Source: Magnetococcales bacterium | Lineage (GTDB): Bacteria > Pseudomonadota > Magnetococcia > Magnetococcales > JADFYX01 | DNA: 36,101 nucleotides | Assembly: GCA_015231305.1 (NCBI GenBank) | Contig: JADGBW010000023.1 | Coordinates: forward strand, 1-36,101 | Direction: 5' to 3' | In this document: one piece after another, positions 8,623-18,917 of the stretch | How positions within the stretch are numbered: position 1 is the first letter of the stretch | Layout of the letters: the number at the start of each line of letters is the position of its first letter | The notes under the pieces: model-generated | Database searches by the model: none | Seen by the model: only the letters and a program-made list of their open reading frames with translations | Told to the model about the DNA's origin: nothing | Translations under genes and position numbers: made by a program

Positions 8623-9765
8623 ATGCTCAACAAAACTCAAGACAAACCACTGCAAGTTATGGTGGTGGATGATTCTACACTTTACCGAATGATAATGAAA
8701 AAATCGGTAACATCCATACCAAATGTTGAAGTACCAGAATTTGCCGCAAATGGTAAAATTGCCTTGGAAAAACTTGCTAACTCAAGATCAACAATAGATG
8801 TTGTGCTGCTAGATGTTGAAATGCCAGAGATGGACGGCCTAACAGCGCTGAAAAGCATGAGAAAGCTCTATCCACAATTAGTAGTAATAATGGTTAGTGC
8901 TACATCACGCACCAGTGCAACAATTGTTATGGAGTGCCTACAAGTTGGGGCAATGGAGTTTGTCACAAAGCCCTTGGAAAAAAATGTTGATTTATCAAAA
9001 AAAGCTTTAGAAGAGGCTCTAACTCCCATTTTTCAAATAATTAGGGAGAAAAAAGCAACGAGAAGTGCTAGTATATCAAGAAGTCCTGCTCAAAAAACAC
9101 CAATTAAACGACCATTAGCCAAACCAACACCTGCTGCTGTAGCACCAAAGCGCGAAACTGCAAACAAAGTTTCAGCCAGCAGCTTAAACCCTAAATTGGT
9201 ACTAATAGGCTCTTCCACTGGTGGTCCAGTGGCTTTAAGTAAAGTACTTGTTGATATTGGCGGCAAACTTAATATACCAATCATGATAGTTCAGCATATG
9301 CCGCCACTTTTTGTGAACTCTCTTGCAGCGCAAATAACCAAAACTTCTGGTCGTGCTGTTAATGTGGCTGAAGATAATCAGGTTGTTAAACCAGGTGACA
9401 TATTAATTGCACCAGGTGGTGTTCATCTTACTGTTAAAAGACATGGTGGTAATGGGTTGCGAACATCTCTCACCAAGACCGAAAAGGTACAAGGGTGTCG
9501 TCCTTCTGTAGATGTACTGTTTCAGTCTGTTGCAAACACGTTTTCTGGTCCGGTGCTATCAGTAATTTTAACTGGCATGGGTAAAGACGGAGCTGATGGT
9601 GTTCAAGCTCTTAAAAACTCTATAGATAAGGTTTACTGCATAACCCAAGACCAAGCATCGTGTGTTGTCTACGGTATGCCAAGAGCAACTGATGAATTGG
9701 GGCTCTCCGACGAATCCAAGACTTTAAATGCTATAGGTGGAAGAATAATGAATATTTGTAGCTAA
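8623..9765 (+). CDS. cheB: Chemoreceptor glutamate methylesterase/deamidase CheB
   Basis: The 380-residue enzyme removes methyl groups from chemoreceptor glutamates during adaptation. An N-terminal receiver (phospho-acceptor Asp64 in LLDVEMP, Lys116 before Pro) is joined by a basic, Ala/Pro-rich linker (about 145-188) to the catalytic domain. The Ser-His-Asp triad is visible as Ser198 in GSSTGGP, His225 in QHMPP and Asp322 in TGMGKDGADG. AGGA just before the ATG fits the start. It is followed directly by cheR, its opposing methyltransferase. Confidence 0.95.
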   Translation: MLNKTQDKPLQVMVVDDSTLYRMIMKKSVTSIPNVEVPEFAANGKIALEKLANSRSTIDVVLLDVEMPEMDGLTALKSMRKLYPQLVVIMVSATSRTSATIVMECLQVGAMEFVTKPLEKNVDLSKKALEEALTPIFQIIREKKATRSASISRSPAQKTPIKRPLAKPTPAAVAPKRETANKVSASSLNPKLVLIGSSTGGPVALSKVLVDIGGKLNIPIMIVQHMPPLFVNSLAAQITKTSGRAVNVAEDNQVVKPGDILIAPGGVHLTVKRHGGNGLRTSLTKTEKVQGCRPSVDVLFQSVANTFSGPVLSVILTGMGKDGADGVQALKNSIDKVYCITQDQASCVVYGMPRATDELGLSDESKTLNAIGGRIMNICS

Positions 9766-9815
9766 AATCTATAACAACAGTAAATATATAATAAAGAAAT
9801 AGGACTCGTAAAATT

Positions 9816-10646
9816 ATGGCAATTACAGCCAATGAATTCCAACTTATTAGTACGTTTGTTAAAGAACACAGTGGTATTTGTCTAGCTGCTGGAAAAGAAT
9901 ACCTCCTTGAAAGCAGGTTAGGAGGCTTAATGCGCCGTAATGGGTGTAAGACATTTCTTGAGCTTCATACAATGCTTAAAAAAAGCTCTTCTGGCAGCTT
10001 GCGCTCTGAGGTTATAGACTCCCTTACTACAAATGAAACTTTGTGGTTTAGAGATAACTCATTTTTTGCTGCTATGGCAGACTCAATCATACCAATGCTG
10101 CTGGAAAAAGCTCGTACTAAACAGAGAATCAACATCTGGTCTATGGCTAGTTCAACAGGTCAAGAGGCCTACTCCGTAGCAATGTTGATAGATAATATTG
10201 CACGTTTAAAAGGAGCGTCTACACAGGTAAATAAATTTAAAATTTTAGCCAGCGATATATCCCCTTCCGCTATAGCAATGGCAAGTAAAGGTCAGTATAG
10301 CCAGCTAGCAATCACTAGAGGAATGCGTAAAGAATTTTTAAGTAAATATTTTGTAGAGAAAGATAGCACATACCAAATTGACGCTAAAATTATGCGTATG
10401 GTTAACTTTAAATTGTTCAACTTAAAAGACAGCTATTTTTCATTGGGTAAGTTTGACCTAATCCTCTGCCGTAACGTTCTGATCTACTTCTCAGACGATA
10501 TGATTAGGCGTATTTATGGAAATATTTATAGCGTTTTAGAGAAAGATGGTCACTTGGCCATAGGTTCCACAGAATCACCTAGGAGCCACACTACGCAGTT
10601 TGACCAAGTACTCATTAATGGTGCAGCTTTTTTTAAACCCAAATGA
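9816..10646 (+). CDS. cheR: Chemoreceptor methyltransferase CheR
   Basis: The 276-residue enzyme methylates chemoreceptor glutamates using S-adenosylmethionine. The N-terminal helical domain is followed by TNETLWFRD (72-80), the SAM-binding loop SSTGQEAYS (112-120; the usual Cys is Ser) and the family hallmark CRNVLIYF (218-225). AGGA at 9801-9804 sets the start. Length and motifs fit a complete CheR without the C-terminal TPR extension seen in some relatives. Confidence 0.95.
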   Translation: MAITANEFQLISTFVKEHSGICLAAGKEYLLESRLGGLMRRNGCKTFLELHTMLKKSSSGSLRSEVIDSLTTNETLWFRDNSFFAAMADSIIPMLLEKARTKQRINIWSMASSTGQEAYSVAMLIDNIARLKGASTQVNKFKILASDISPSAIAMASKGQYSQLAITRGMRKEFLSKYFVEKDSTYQIDAKIMRMVNFKLFNLKDSYFSLGKFDLILCRNVLIYFSDDMIRRIYGNIYSVLEKDGHLAIGSTESPRSHTTQFDQVLINGAAFFKPK

Positions 10647-10694
10647 TAACAACTAATAAATCTTGGTAACTGTAATAATGAAAAGAGAAATAAC

Positions 10695-11093
10695 ATGAAA
10701 ATATTGACTGTTGATGACTCCAGAACTATGCGACGCATTATCAGCGATATCTGCACCTCTGTCGGCTATGATGTAATGGAAGCTGAACATGGGGATGCTG
10801 CACTAAAGGTATTGCAAGCGCACCCAGGTGAAATTGACTTGATCCTAATGGATTGGAATATGCCTGGTATGAACGGACTGGAGGTATTACAGCGCATTAA
10901 AGCTACTCCAGAGTGGAAACATATACCAGTGATGATGGTAACCACAGAAGGAGAAAAAAGCTACATTGTGCGTGCTGTACAAGCTGGAGCAATCCATTAC
11001 GTAACCAAGCCTTTTTCTCAACAAAAACTAGCGAATACCATACTTGAAGCTGTAGGCCAAGGTAGCTATAAACCTTCTGAGCAAAACAGTTAG
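10695..11093 (+). CDS. cheY: Second CheY-like single-domain response regulator
   Basis: The 132-residue receiver has D7-D8, phospho-acceptor Asp53 (MDWNMP), Thr83/84 in MVTTEG and Lys105 in TKPF. It is more typical of canonical CheY than the paralogue at 956. Two CheY proteins plus a receiver on CheA suggest that one CheY drives the motor and another drains phosphate, but the sequence alone does not say which. It lies 48 bases after cheR and just before a PilZ gene. Confidence 0.93.
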   Translation: MKILTVDDSRTMRRIISDICTSVGYDVMEAEHGDAALKVLQAHPGEIDLILMDWNMPGMNGLEVLQRIKATPEWKHIPVMMVTTEGEKSYIVRAVQAGAIHYVTKPFSQQKLANTILEAVGQGSYKPSEQNS

Positions 11094-11164
11094 TAACTGG
11101 ACACAGAAAATTAAAAAAAGTATATTCCAGTTTCTAAGTGAAATTGGCTTTAGGAGAAAATCAT

Positions 11165-11545
11165 ATGAGTAAAGAAGATAATAAAACTAAAGAAGAAGAA
11201 AAAAATAGGCGTCTTTTTTCTCGCGTGCCCTACCGCCAAAAAATTAGCTTAACAACTGAAGATAATAAAACCTATCCAGGATCTTTTGATGATATCAGCT
11301 TAAAAGGCATGCTTTTTCTTGGAGATAAACTACCAGAAAAAGGATCTATACTCACAGGCAACTTAGTTATAGGTGAAGCTAAAGTTGCTATTAAAGGTGA
11401 AGTTACCAATGTTACACTAGATCGTGGTGCTGCAATTAAGTTTATTGATATGGACGTTGAAAGCTTTACCCACCTCAGACAATTGGTAGCCCTAAACATG
11501 GGTGATGCTGAATTAATAGACGCTGAGTTTTTCTCATCTTTATAA
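11165..11545 (+). CDS. Short PilZ-domain protein
   Basis: This 126-residue protein is a single PilZ domain with both cyclic-di-GMP binding elements, RxxxR (R16-R20, RLFSR) and DxSxxG (D43-G48, DISLKG). The start at 11165 is preferred because TTAGGAG ends 8 bases before it; an in-frame GTG at 11138 would place the ribosome-binding site inside the gene. It has no output domain, so it probably acts by binding a partner. Sitting between cheY and a chemoreceptor gene, it is a candidate link between cyclic-di-GMP and the chemosensory array. Confidence 0.85.
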   Translation: MSKEDNKTKEEEKNRRLFSRVPYRQKISLTTEDNKTYPGSFDDISLKGMLFLGDKLPEKGSILTGNLVIGEAKVAIKGEVTNVTLDRGAAIKFIDMDVESFTHLRQLVALNMGDAELIDAEFFSSL

Positions 11546-11563
11546 CCATCTAACTTTGATGGT
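11545..11563 (+). terminator. Weak hairpin after the PilZ gene
   Basis: ACCATC (11545-11550) and GATGGT (11558-11563) form a 6-bp stem that overlaps the stop codon and is followed by the T-rich GTTTGCTTGTCTT. The stem is short and there is no true T-run, so any termination would be weak. Confidence 0.25.
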
Positions 11564-11667
11564 GTTTGCTTGTCTTAATAAACTACATATTTGTATAGTT
11601 CTTAGCTGTATAAATTTACAAAAAATATTAGTACGAGGTATCAACAACTAAATAGGAGTGTAGCGAC

Positions 11668-14640
11668 ATGAATAAGTTGTTCGAAAACCAAACTCTCATA
11701 GTAAAACTGTCATTAGTAGTTGGTGTCCTCATTTTATCTCTTGTTGCTGTTGGTACAGTTTATGAAAATACAATAGACTACAGTTTAGAAGAACAGAAAG
11801 AGACTATAGCCCATCTAGAAAAGTTACGAGAAATTAACCAAGCCGCAGGAACTGCTAGTCGATGTATGTTGCAAGCTAGACGCGCGGAAAAAGATTTTCT
11901 TATGCGTCGGGTGTTAAAATACTCCGACAAAGTTGCAAAGCATGTAGAGTGTGTTAATGGAGCTAGCCATAAATTAGCCCAATCTGCCAGTGATGTTAAC
12001 GAAAATGGACTAGCTGATACTGCAAAGTTAATTAATGAATATATTAACGTCTACCACAATAGCTTCAAAGACCTTGTTAAGAGCTGGGAGGCAAAGGGGT
12101 TAGACCATAAATCTGGTTACCAAGGAGATTTCCGCAAATCTGCACACAACCTTGAGATGATTTTAGAAAATCTGGATACAGAAAGACTATTTATTGATTT
12201 TCTTCAAATGCGTCGTAGAGAAAAAGATTTTGTTGCCCGTGGGCATGAAAAATACATGACTAAATGGGGTAATGAATATCGCAAGTTTCAAACCCATTTA
12301 GCACAATCACGTCTCTCTAAAAATTTGCAAAGAGAGATATCAACAAACCTTTTAAAATATAAAAAGTCTGTAAATACATACGCCAAGCTACGATATAATG
12401 GGATTGTGCCCTCAAGCAACGACCCAAGATATAAAGCAATGAGCAAAACAGCCCACGGTGTTGACTCCATTATTACGTCATATAATGTACCAAATATTTG
12501 GGTGGATTACTTAATGTTGCGACGCTACGAGAAAGATTATCTGGCTCGTGGTAGTGAAAAATATGTACAAAGAGCAAAAAAGCGGCTTGAAAAAATGCGC
12601 TTATCTATTAAGAGCTCCACTTTAAAAAACAATTTAAAACAGCAGACCACAAAAATATCCAGGTCCTATGAAAAGACATTTTTAATATTAGTGGATGAGA
12701 ACGATAAAATTAAGAAATTAATATCTACTATGCGGGAAGCTGTACATGCAATAGAACCACTTGTAGAAGATGTACAAACAAAAGCTAACAGTCTGCGTCG
12801 CGCCCATGAAGGTGCATTTGAAGAAGATGTAAAAGAACAAGTCTCTATGGCCAGGATACTAGGAGCAGCTGTAACTGTAATAGGGTTACTGTTTGCTTGG
12901 TTTGTTGTTGTTGGTATTCTCAGACAGCTTGGCGGTGACCCAAAAGAGGTAGCTAAAATTGTCGACCAGATTGCCGATGGTGATTTAACCATCCAAGCCA
13001 CTGGCAAAGAGGCTGGTTTGTTGGGGCGGGTTTTCAGGATGAAAAAGAGCCTTGAGGAGCTGGTTAGGAATGTTATTTTGCAATCATTCTCACTTTCAGC
13101 GGTAATTTCGGAAGAACGCGCTGTAAGAGACCTTCTTTTAAGTGATACTAAAGAAGTAAATGACGGCACAGAACAGATCATGTTCCAAAACGAGTCCTTA
13201 GACGCAACTACCTCTAGACAGAAACAACTACTTGGGGATGCTCTAGAGCAGATAAATACTGTTGCAGGAGCGTCTGAAGAGTTATCAACAAACATTAGAA
13301 CCATTGCCACAGGTGCAGTTGGGGCAAGCCAAAACGTAAATACCATGGCAGCTGCTGCCGAGGAGATGAGTGCAAATGTTGAGGGTGTTTCTAGCAGCCT
13401 TGCTCAGGTTAACGATTCAGTAACTGTAGTTTCTGGTGCTGTCAAAGAGATGACCTCAAGTTTGGATGATGTTAGAACACGCTGTAGAGCGATGTCTGAA
13501 GAGACAAACCGAGTTGAAAGCAATGCTCAGGGTAGTAAGGAGGTAGTTAACGATCTTTCTGCTTCTGCCCTAGAAATTGGTAAGGTAATTGGAATTATTA
13601 ACGATATAGCCGAACAGACCAACATGTTGGCGTTGAACGCCTCTATTGAGGCTGCCGGAGCAGGAGAGGCTGGCAAGGGGTTTGCGGTGGTGGCTAACGA
13701 AGTTAAAGAGTTGGCTCGCCAGACTGGAGAAGCAACCCAGCTGATCTCGGAAAATGTAGGTAAAATCCAGAGCCAAACACAAGAAGTTAGTTCAGCGGTA
13801 AACGATATTACATCCGGAATTAATAAAATAAATTCTGATACCAAAGAGATCACCCAAGCAGTAGATGATCAAGGTAAAACTACTGAAGAAATAAACGCAT
13901 CTATGAATAATGTGTCTGAAGCTACTGAAGCTGTGACACGCAATGTAAATGAGCTACAAACTGCCACCAACGAAGTTGCCAAAGCAGCTGCCGAAGTTGC
14001 TAGTGAAAATGATGAAATAGCAAATTCAGCCAACGAGGGTGCTAATGCAGCAAATGAAGTATCTAAATCCAGCGGTGTTGCAAAAGAATTAGCTGATGAG
14101 GTATGGCAAGCAGCAGAAGATATTTTCACCGCTTCAGTTGAAGTACGCAATGTTGGCGAACATGTAGTTAAACAAATTAACAACCTAGCTGGCTCAACCA
14201 ACCAATTTAGCACCCTGACAGATGTTATTGATGAGGTAAATGAGTTCTTGGCTGACTCAACTGATCATCTCAACATTGCCCCACCACCTTTTAATATTGA
14301 GATGGTAAAAAAAGCTCACCTTAGCTGGCTTGGTAAATTGGAACATGTCATTAGAGGCCGCAGCCAAATGGACCCAAAAGCGGTGGCAAGTGGGCATGAA
14401 TGTGACTTTGGAAAATGGTATTATAGTGAAGGAGAATCTAAATTTGGAAACTTGGCTATTTTCCAAAAAGTAGGTAAAGTTCACCTTCAAGTTCATGAGT
14501 GCGCCCGTGGTGTTGTGCAATATGTAGCAGATGGCAAAACACAAGAGGCAATAAATCATATGGATGATTTCAATGTTCTACGTAAAGAGCTATTTGAACT
14601 TCTAGATACCATGTATAAAGACCCAGAAGTTAATAGTTAA
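11668..14640 (+). CDS. Chemoreceptor with repeated HBM-like sensor and C-terminal zinc-binding CZB domain
   Basis: The 990-residue chemoreceptor has membrane helices at about 12-32 and 396-417. The periplasmic region carries three copies of a motif typical of helical bimodular (HBM) sensors: [15 protein letters not shown] (71-85), [15 protein letters not shown] (182-196, first R approximate) and [15 protein letters not shown] (285-299). HAMP follows ([11 protein letters not shown]), then a signalling domain with an intact tip starting near residue 646. The C-terminus is a CZB zinc-binding domain with His884, Cys912, His939 and His943. HBM domains bind small organic acids in characterised receptors; CZB domains respond to zinc or to oxidants such as hypochlorite. 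GGAG precedes the start. Confidence 0.9.
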   Translation: MNKLFENQTLIVKLSLVVGVLILSLVAVGTVYENTIDYSLEEQKETIAHLEKLREINQAAGTASRCMLQARRAEKDFLMRRVLKYSDKVAKHVECVNGASHKLAQSASDVNENGLADTAKLINEYINVYHNSFKDLVKSWEAKGLDHKSGYQGDFRKSAHNLEMILENLDTERLFIDFLQMRRREKDFVARGHEKYMTKWGNEYRKFQTHLAQSRLSKNLQREISTNLLKYKKSVNTYAKLRYNGIVPSSNDPRYKAMSKTAHGVDSIITSYNVPNIWVDYLMLRRYEKDYLARGSEKYVQRAKKRLEKMRLSIKSSTLKNNLKQQTTKISRSYEKTFLILVDENDKIKKLISTMREAVHAIEPLVEDVQTKANSLRRAHEGAFEEDVKEQVSMARILGAAVTVIGLLFAWFVVVGILRQLGGDPKEVAKIVDQIADGDLTIQATGKEAGLLGRVFRMKKSLEELVRNVILQSFSLSAVISEERAVRDLLLSDTKEVNDGTEQIMFQNESLDATTSRQKQLLGDALEQINTVAGASEELSTNIRTIATGAVGASQNVNTMAAAAEEMSANVEGVSSSLAQVNDSVTVVSGAVKEMTSSLDDVRTRCRAMSEETNRVESNAQGSKEVVNDLSASALEIGKVIGIINDIAEQTNMLALNASIEAAGAGEAGKGFAVVANEVKELARQTGEATQLISENVGKIQSQTQEVSSAVNDITSGINKINSDTKEITQAVDDQGKTTEEINASMNNVSEATEAVTRNVNELQTATNEVAKAAAEVASENDEIANSANEGANAANEVSKSSGVAKELADEVWQAAEDIFTASVEVRNVGEHVVKQINNLAGSTNQFSTLTDVIDEVNEFLADSTDHLNIAPPPFNIEMVKKAHLSWLGKLEHVIRGRSQMDPKAVASGHECDFGKWYYSEGESKFGNLAIFQKVGKVHLQVHECARGVVQYVADGKTQEAINHMDDFNVLRKELFELLDTMYKDPEVNS

Positions 14641-14692
14641 TATATTATTTTCAAATAAAAGAAAAAAGCAGCAAATAAGGAAATTTTTAATT

Positions 14693-16018
14693 ATGTCCAA
14701 CATGAAACATACTAACAAAAAAATTGTTATATTATCAGTTCTTGTGAGTTGTTTGGCATTTGGTGTATCTTCTAACTACGCTATTGCTGATGTTGAGCAA
14801 CCAACTATTGCCGAGATGTGGGAGACCATTAAAAAACAACAACAAGAGATAGATCTTTTGAGAGGGATTCAGAAAAAAAATCACATTAAAGTTGACTCCT
14901 TAAAGGCACAACAAGGAGAAAATCAAATTGCTCTTGAAAATACCAGTCAAGAACTTGTTAAGGCAAAGAAAGACATTGCTAAGGCAACACAAGATATAGA
15001 TGCTGTTAGCCTAAAATTTGATAATGGAAAGAGGTTTTTACCTGAAGGAGTCACTATTGGCGGTGCTGTAGAAATTGAAGCTAGCCATGGTAAAGAATAT
15101 GACGGTACAGAAGCTAATGACTTAACCCTTGCTACTGTTGAGTTGTCGTTTGAGGCGCAGCTTAATGACTGGATGAGTACAAATTTTGCGCTTCTTTATG
15201 AAGACCCCGACCCAATAAATGTAGATACTGCAACCGTCACTATTGGTAATAGTGAAAAATCCCCCTTCTATGTAACAACTGGTTTAATGGCTGCACCTTT
15301 TGGCAGTTATGAAACTCAACTTCTAAGCGACCCTCTTACACTAGCTATGGGTGAATCTGGTGGAGAAGTTTTGGTTTTAGTTGGTGCTGAAAATTTGGGT
15401 TTTGCCGCTTCAGTATATGCCTTTAATGGTGACACCAGTGAGGCAGGACAAAATAACACTATTGACCATGGCGGAGTATCCGTTAGCTATAATGTTGAAA
15501 AAGATGGTGTAAATTTCAGCTTGGGAGCTGGTTATATTAATAGTATTGCTGATTCTGACGGCATAACAGATGCATTAGCTGCACCTGATAGCCTGATAGA
15601 TACTATTGGTGGCTACACCCTTAATACAATGTTAGAAATGAATGGATTTACTTTCATTGGTGAGTATGTTTCAGCTACAGGGGCTTTTAGAAACAGTGAG
15701 TTAACCTTCAATGGTAAAGGTGCTAAACCATCGGCATGGCTTCTTGAAGTTGGTTACACATTTGAAGTAGCCGAACGGGAAGCAACTATTGCTGCTAATG
15801 TTCAAGGTACTAGCCAAGCCCTTGCTCTTGGCTTGCCAAAAACCCGTATTGCTGTAGGTGGAACCTTAGCAATGTTTGAAAACGCCTCTCTAGGTTTAGA
15901 GTGGGCCCATAATCAAGATTATTCCACAGTTGAAACAGGTGCTGACAACAGTGCTGGGAGTGCTGCAACTGATAAAAGCTCCGACTCTGCAACTATGAAG
16001 CTTGCAGTAGAATTCTAA
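14693..16018 (+). CDS. Outer-membrane porin, LbtU-like
   Basis: The 441-residue protein has a signal peptide (charged start, hydrophobic core near 11-24, likely cut after AIA near residue 32), a coiled-coil segment (about 40-105) and a beta-barrel rich in alternating hydrophobic strands that ends in Phe (KLAVEF), the usual outer-membrane assembly signal. The barrel start (GGAVEIEA, TVELSFEAQL) resembles the LbtU siderophore porin family, but I hold that subfamily call only moderately. It lies between a chemoreceptor and a hybrid kinase that starts 7 bases after its stop. No TonB box or plug domain is seen, so it is not a TonB-dependent receptor. Confidence 0.6.
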   Translation: MSNMKHTNKKIVILSVLVSCLAFGVSSNYAIADVEQPTIAEMWETIKKQQQEIDLLRGIQKKNHIKVDSLKAQQGENQIALENTSQELVKAKKDIAKATQDIDAVSLKFDNGKRFLPEGVTIGGAVEIEASHGKEYDGTEANDLTLATVELSFEAQLNDWMSTNFALLYEDPDPINVDTATVTIGNSEKSPFYVTTGLMAAPFGSYETQLLSDPLTLAMGESGGEVLVLVGAENLGFAASVYAFNGDTSEAGQNNTIDHGGVSVSYNVEKDGVNFSLGAGYINSIADSDGITDALAAPDSLIDTIGGYTLNTMLEMNGFTFIGEYVSATGAFRNSELTFNGKGAKPSAWLLEVGYTFEVAEREATIAANVQGTSQALALGLPKTRIAVGGTLAMFENASLGLEWAHNQDYSTVETGADNSAGSAATDKSSDSATMKLAVEF

Positions 16019-16025
16019 CCTTACA

Positions 16026-18881
16026 ATGGAGATTAACTCGAACAGGTCCGAGGATAAGTCAAACAAACCGAAGATTCTTATCGTTGCCGACTCTCCAAGC
16101 CAAATAATCAATATTGGTGAGATTTCCGATATGGATTATAAGGTTATAGTAGCTAGAGATGGCCCAAAAGCTTTGGATCTGGTAAAGGTTGAAGAGCCTG
16201 AGCTTATTCTACTTGATATTAAAATACCGGACATGGATGGCTTTGAAGTTTGCCGAAAGTTAAAAAGTGACCCTACTACCAGTGAAATACCGGTAATATT
16301 TATAACTGTTGCAAATGATTTAGAAGTTGAAAAAATTGGGTTTTCTCTAGGTGCTGTAGATTTTATAACAAAACCCATAAATCCTATGAAACTAAAAAGT
16401 AGGATGCAAGCACACCTAACTATTTTGCGACAACACAAAACCAAAAAAGAGACCCATAAAAAATTGGCCACAATGGTCAAAGTAATTCTTGAAAACAGTG
16501 CAGAGCTTAAACAAAAAGAGAATTATCTAAGGTCTTTATTTAATAATTCCGTAGATGCAATTGTAACCACAGATAAAGACGGTAAAATATTAGAGTTTAA
16601 CCATACGGCTCAACAGCTTTTTGGCTATACATCAGAGAAGGCTGTTGGCCAAAATGTGATAGAACTTCTTATCCCTCCTAATCTCCAAGAAACCCAAAAA
16701 CAGGCTTTAAAAAACTATGCCAGTTCCACTAAAGCTGGTGAGGCTCCTACAACCAACCATCTGCTTAACATTACTGGACAAAGAGCAGATGGTGGAATTA
16801 TTGACCTTGAGGTAGGCATAACATCTGTATATCAGAATGATAAACTAAGTTACACAGCTTTTATCCACGACACCACCAAATGCAAACAACTAATACATTC
16901 TTTAACTGACACCCTACGTATTGCAGAGTCTAGCAACAGATCTAAGAGTGAATTTTTGGCCAATATGAGCCATGAAATTCGTAGCCCGATGAATGCAATT
17001 ATGGGGATGACAGAGCTAGTTTTGATGACAAAACTAAATGAAGATCAGCGAGATAATTTAGAAATTGTACAAGATTCTGCTAGCACTCTACTTGGTGTTA
17101 TAAATGATATATTGGACTACTCTAAAATTGAAGCAGATCTGTTAAATTTAGAAGAAACCACCTTTGATTTGCGTGGTCAGGTTGAGGGTGTTTGCAAAAA
17201 CCTAGCTATTTTAGCCTTTACAAAAGAGGTAGAGCTTTATAGCAACATATCATTAAACATTCCCCATTCATTAATAGGTGACCCTCTTCGTCTCAGGCAA
17301 ATTCTTAATAATCTTATAAATAATGCTATTAAATTTACCTCTGAAGGAGAGATTATTGTCAATGTTGAGCTAATTTCTGAACATCAAAAAAGTGATGAAA
17401 CCTGTAAATTACACTTTTGGATATCAGATACAGGTATCGGCATTCACTCAGAAGATATCACAAAAATATTTGACCAATTCACCCAGATAGATGGCTCTAC
17501 AACTCGACATTATGGTGGCTCTGGGCTTGGGCTGGCAATAACCAAACGTTTAATAAATATTATGGGTGGTGATATTTGGGTAGAAAGTGAAAAAGGCATA
17601 GGTAGCACTTTCCATTTTTCATGCAGTTTTGCTGTTAGTAACAAGATAGATTTATCTTTAGAACACCTTGAAAAAGACCCAAGAAAACAGCTTGTTAGCC
17701 CAGACCATTTTAAAGAAATTAAAATATTATTAGGGATAAGAAACAGTGCTGGCCTAAAGATAATTAAAGAGATGCTTACAAATTTTGGGGCTAGATTAGA
17801 GACAGAAACTAATTACGATACTCTTTTAGAAACTCTGCAACGTTACTCAGACAACAGTAAGGCATTTGATATAGTTATTCTGGATTACGGCCTCTCCTTT
17901 GCTGAATTTTTTGGGCCAAAACAGCAACTACCAGAAATGATAGAAGCAAGTAAAACTATTTTGCTTATACCAACTACTTTTCAGATAGAAGAGCTGGCTT
18001 CATACAAACAGATGAAATATATGGCTACCCTCAAAAAGCCTGTAAAATTATATCCATTGATAAAAGAAATAGATATTATTTTAGGAAGAGAGCCTATAAG
18101 TAATGAGAGCAAAGTAAAAGATGTTTTACAGACTGCAAAAAATAGTGTTCCTCTTAATATTTTGCTTGTTGAAGACCTTCCAGACAACCAAAAGCTTGCT
18201 ACCACTATATTACAACAGGCAGGACATAGTATAATAATTGCCAAAAATGGTTGTGAAGCATTAAATATGTTAGCACTAAATAGTTGTGACTTAGTATTAA
18301 TGGACATTCATATGCCGGAGATGGACGGATATGAAGCAACAAAAAACATACGTCGTGGTAAAGGTATAGGAGATTGTGACCCTGCAATTCCTATTGTTGC
18401 AGTTACAGCGCGTGCCATGGAAGATGAGAAGAAAAATTGTATGGCATCTGGCATGAATGGTTATTTACCAAAACCGTATATGGCAGTTGAACTCCTTGAA
18501 GCTATTGAGCAATTTACACAGCCTGATGATGAGAACAAAAACAGAACCACAAAAGAAAAGCTTGCCACATTAAAGCCAGTTGAAACCGATTTAAAAAAGT
18601 TGCATGCAAAACAGAAGGAGTTTTTAAAATACGGACCAAAACACCTCTTCCGATTGCACCAAGCATTACTTAACCGCAAAGTATTACCATTATTAAAAGC
18701 AGCAAAATGGCTCAAAGCAGCAGCAACAGATATTGGTGCTAATCAAATAAAGATACAAGCAATACGACTTGAGGGGTCAGCAGAGATGAAACATTGGGAC
18801 CACACTCTGGAGATAATCGGTAACTTAGAACAAGAATTTCAAAAAGTAGTATCTGAACTTCCTCAAAACAGTAAAGTATAA
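16026..18881 (+). CDS. Hybrid sensor histidine kinase (REC-PAS-HisKA-HATPase-REC-REC-Hpt-like)
   Basis: This 951-residue cytoplasmic kinase lacks membrane helices. Domains in order: a receiver with one acid of the usual pair (phospho-acceptor Asp64, Lys116); coiled coil; PAS (about 165-290); HisKA with His316 in SHEIRSPMN; HATPase (LRQILNNLINNAIKF, DTGIGI, GGSGLGLAI); a degenerate receiver lacking the acidic pair; a complete receiver (phospho-acceptor Asp760 in MDIHMP); and an Hpt-like tail. In the tail the phospho-His position is Ile913 (AIRLEGSA where AHSLKGSA is usual), so it cannot relay phosphate. No ribosome-binding site is visible; its start lies 7 bases after the porin stop, suggesting translational coupling. 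Confidence 0.88.
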   Translation: MEINSNRSEDKSNKPKILIVADSPSQIINIGEISDMDYKVIVARDGPKALDLVKVEEPELILLDIKIPDMDGFEVCRKLKSDPTTSEIPVIFITVANDLEVEKIGFSLGAVDFITKPINPMKLKSRMQAHLTILRQHKTKKETHKKLATMVKVILENSAELKQKENYLRSLFNNSVDAIVTTDKDGKILEFNHTAQQLFGYTSEKAVGQNVIELLIPPNLQETQKQALKNYASSTKAGEAPTTNHLLNITGQRADGGIIDLEVGITSVYQNDKLSYTAFIHDTTKCKQLIHSLTDTLRIAESSNRSKSEFLANMSHEIRSPMNAIMGMTELVLMTKLNEDQRDNLEIVQDSASTLLGVINDILDYSKIEADLLNLEETTFDLRGQVEGVCKNLAILAFTKEVELYSNISLNIPHSLIGDPLRLRQILNNLINNAIKFTSEGEIIVNVELISEHQKSDETCKLHFWISDTGIGIHSEDITKIFDQFTQIDGSTTRHYGGSGLGLAITKRLINIMGGDIWVESEKGIGSTFHFSCSFAVSNKIDLSLEHLEKDPRKQLVSPDHFKEIKILLGIRNSAGLKIIKEMLTNFGARLETETNYDTLLETLQRYSDNSKAFDIVILDYGLSFAEFFGPKQQLPEMIEASKTILLIPTTFQIEELASYKQMKYMATLKKPVKLYPLIKEIDIILGREPISNESKVKDVLQTAKNSVPLNILLVEDLPDNQKLATTILQQAGHSIIIAKNGCEALNMLALNSCDLVLMDIHMPEMDGYEATKNIRRGKGIGDCDPAIPIVAVTARAMEDEKKNCMASGMNGYLPKPYMAVELLEAIEQFTQPDDENKNRTTKEKLATLKPVETDLKKLHAKQKEFLKYGPKHLFRLHQALLNRKVLPLLKAAKWLKAAATDIGANQIKIQAIRLEGSAEMKHWDHTLEIIGNLEQEFQKVVSELPQNSKV

Positions 18882-18917
18882 CTTGTCCTTTTATTAAATA
18901 TATCTAGGGAAACAAAT

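Noticed and set aside
12666-13346. Long - strand open frame inside the HBM/CZB chemoreceptor
   Set aside because: It is antisense to the HAMP and signalling region, with low-complexity Ser/Thr-rich content typical of a shadow frame.
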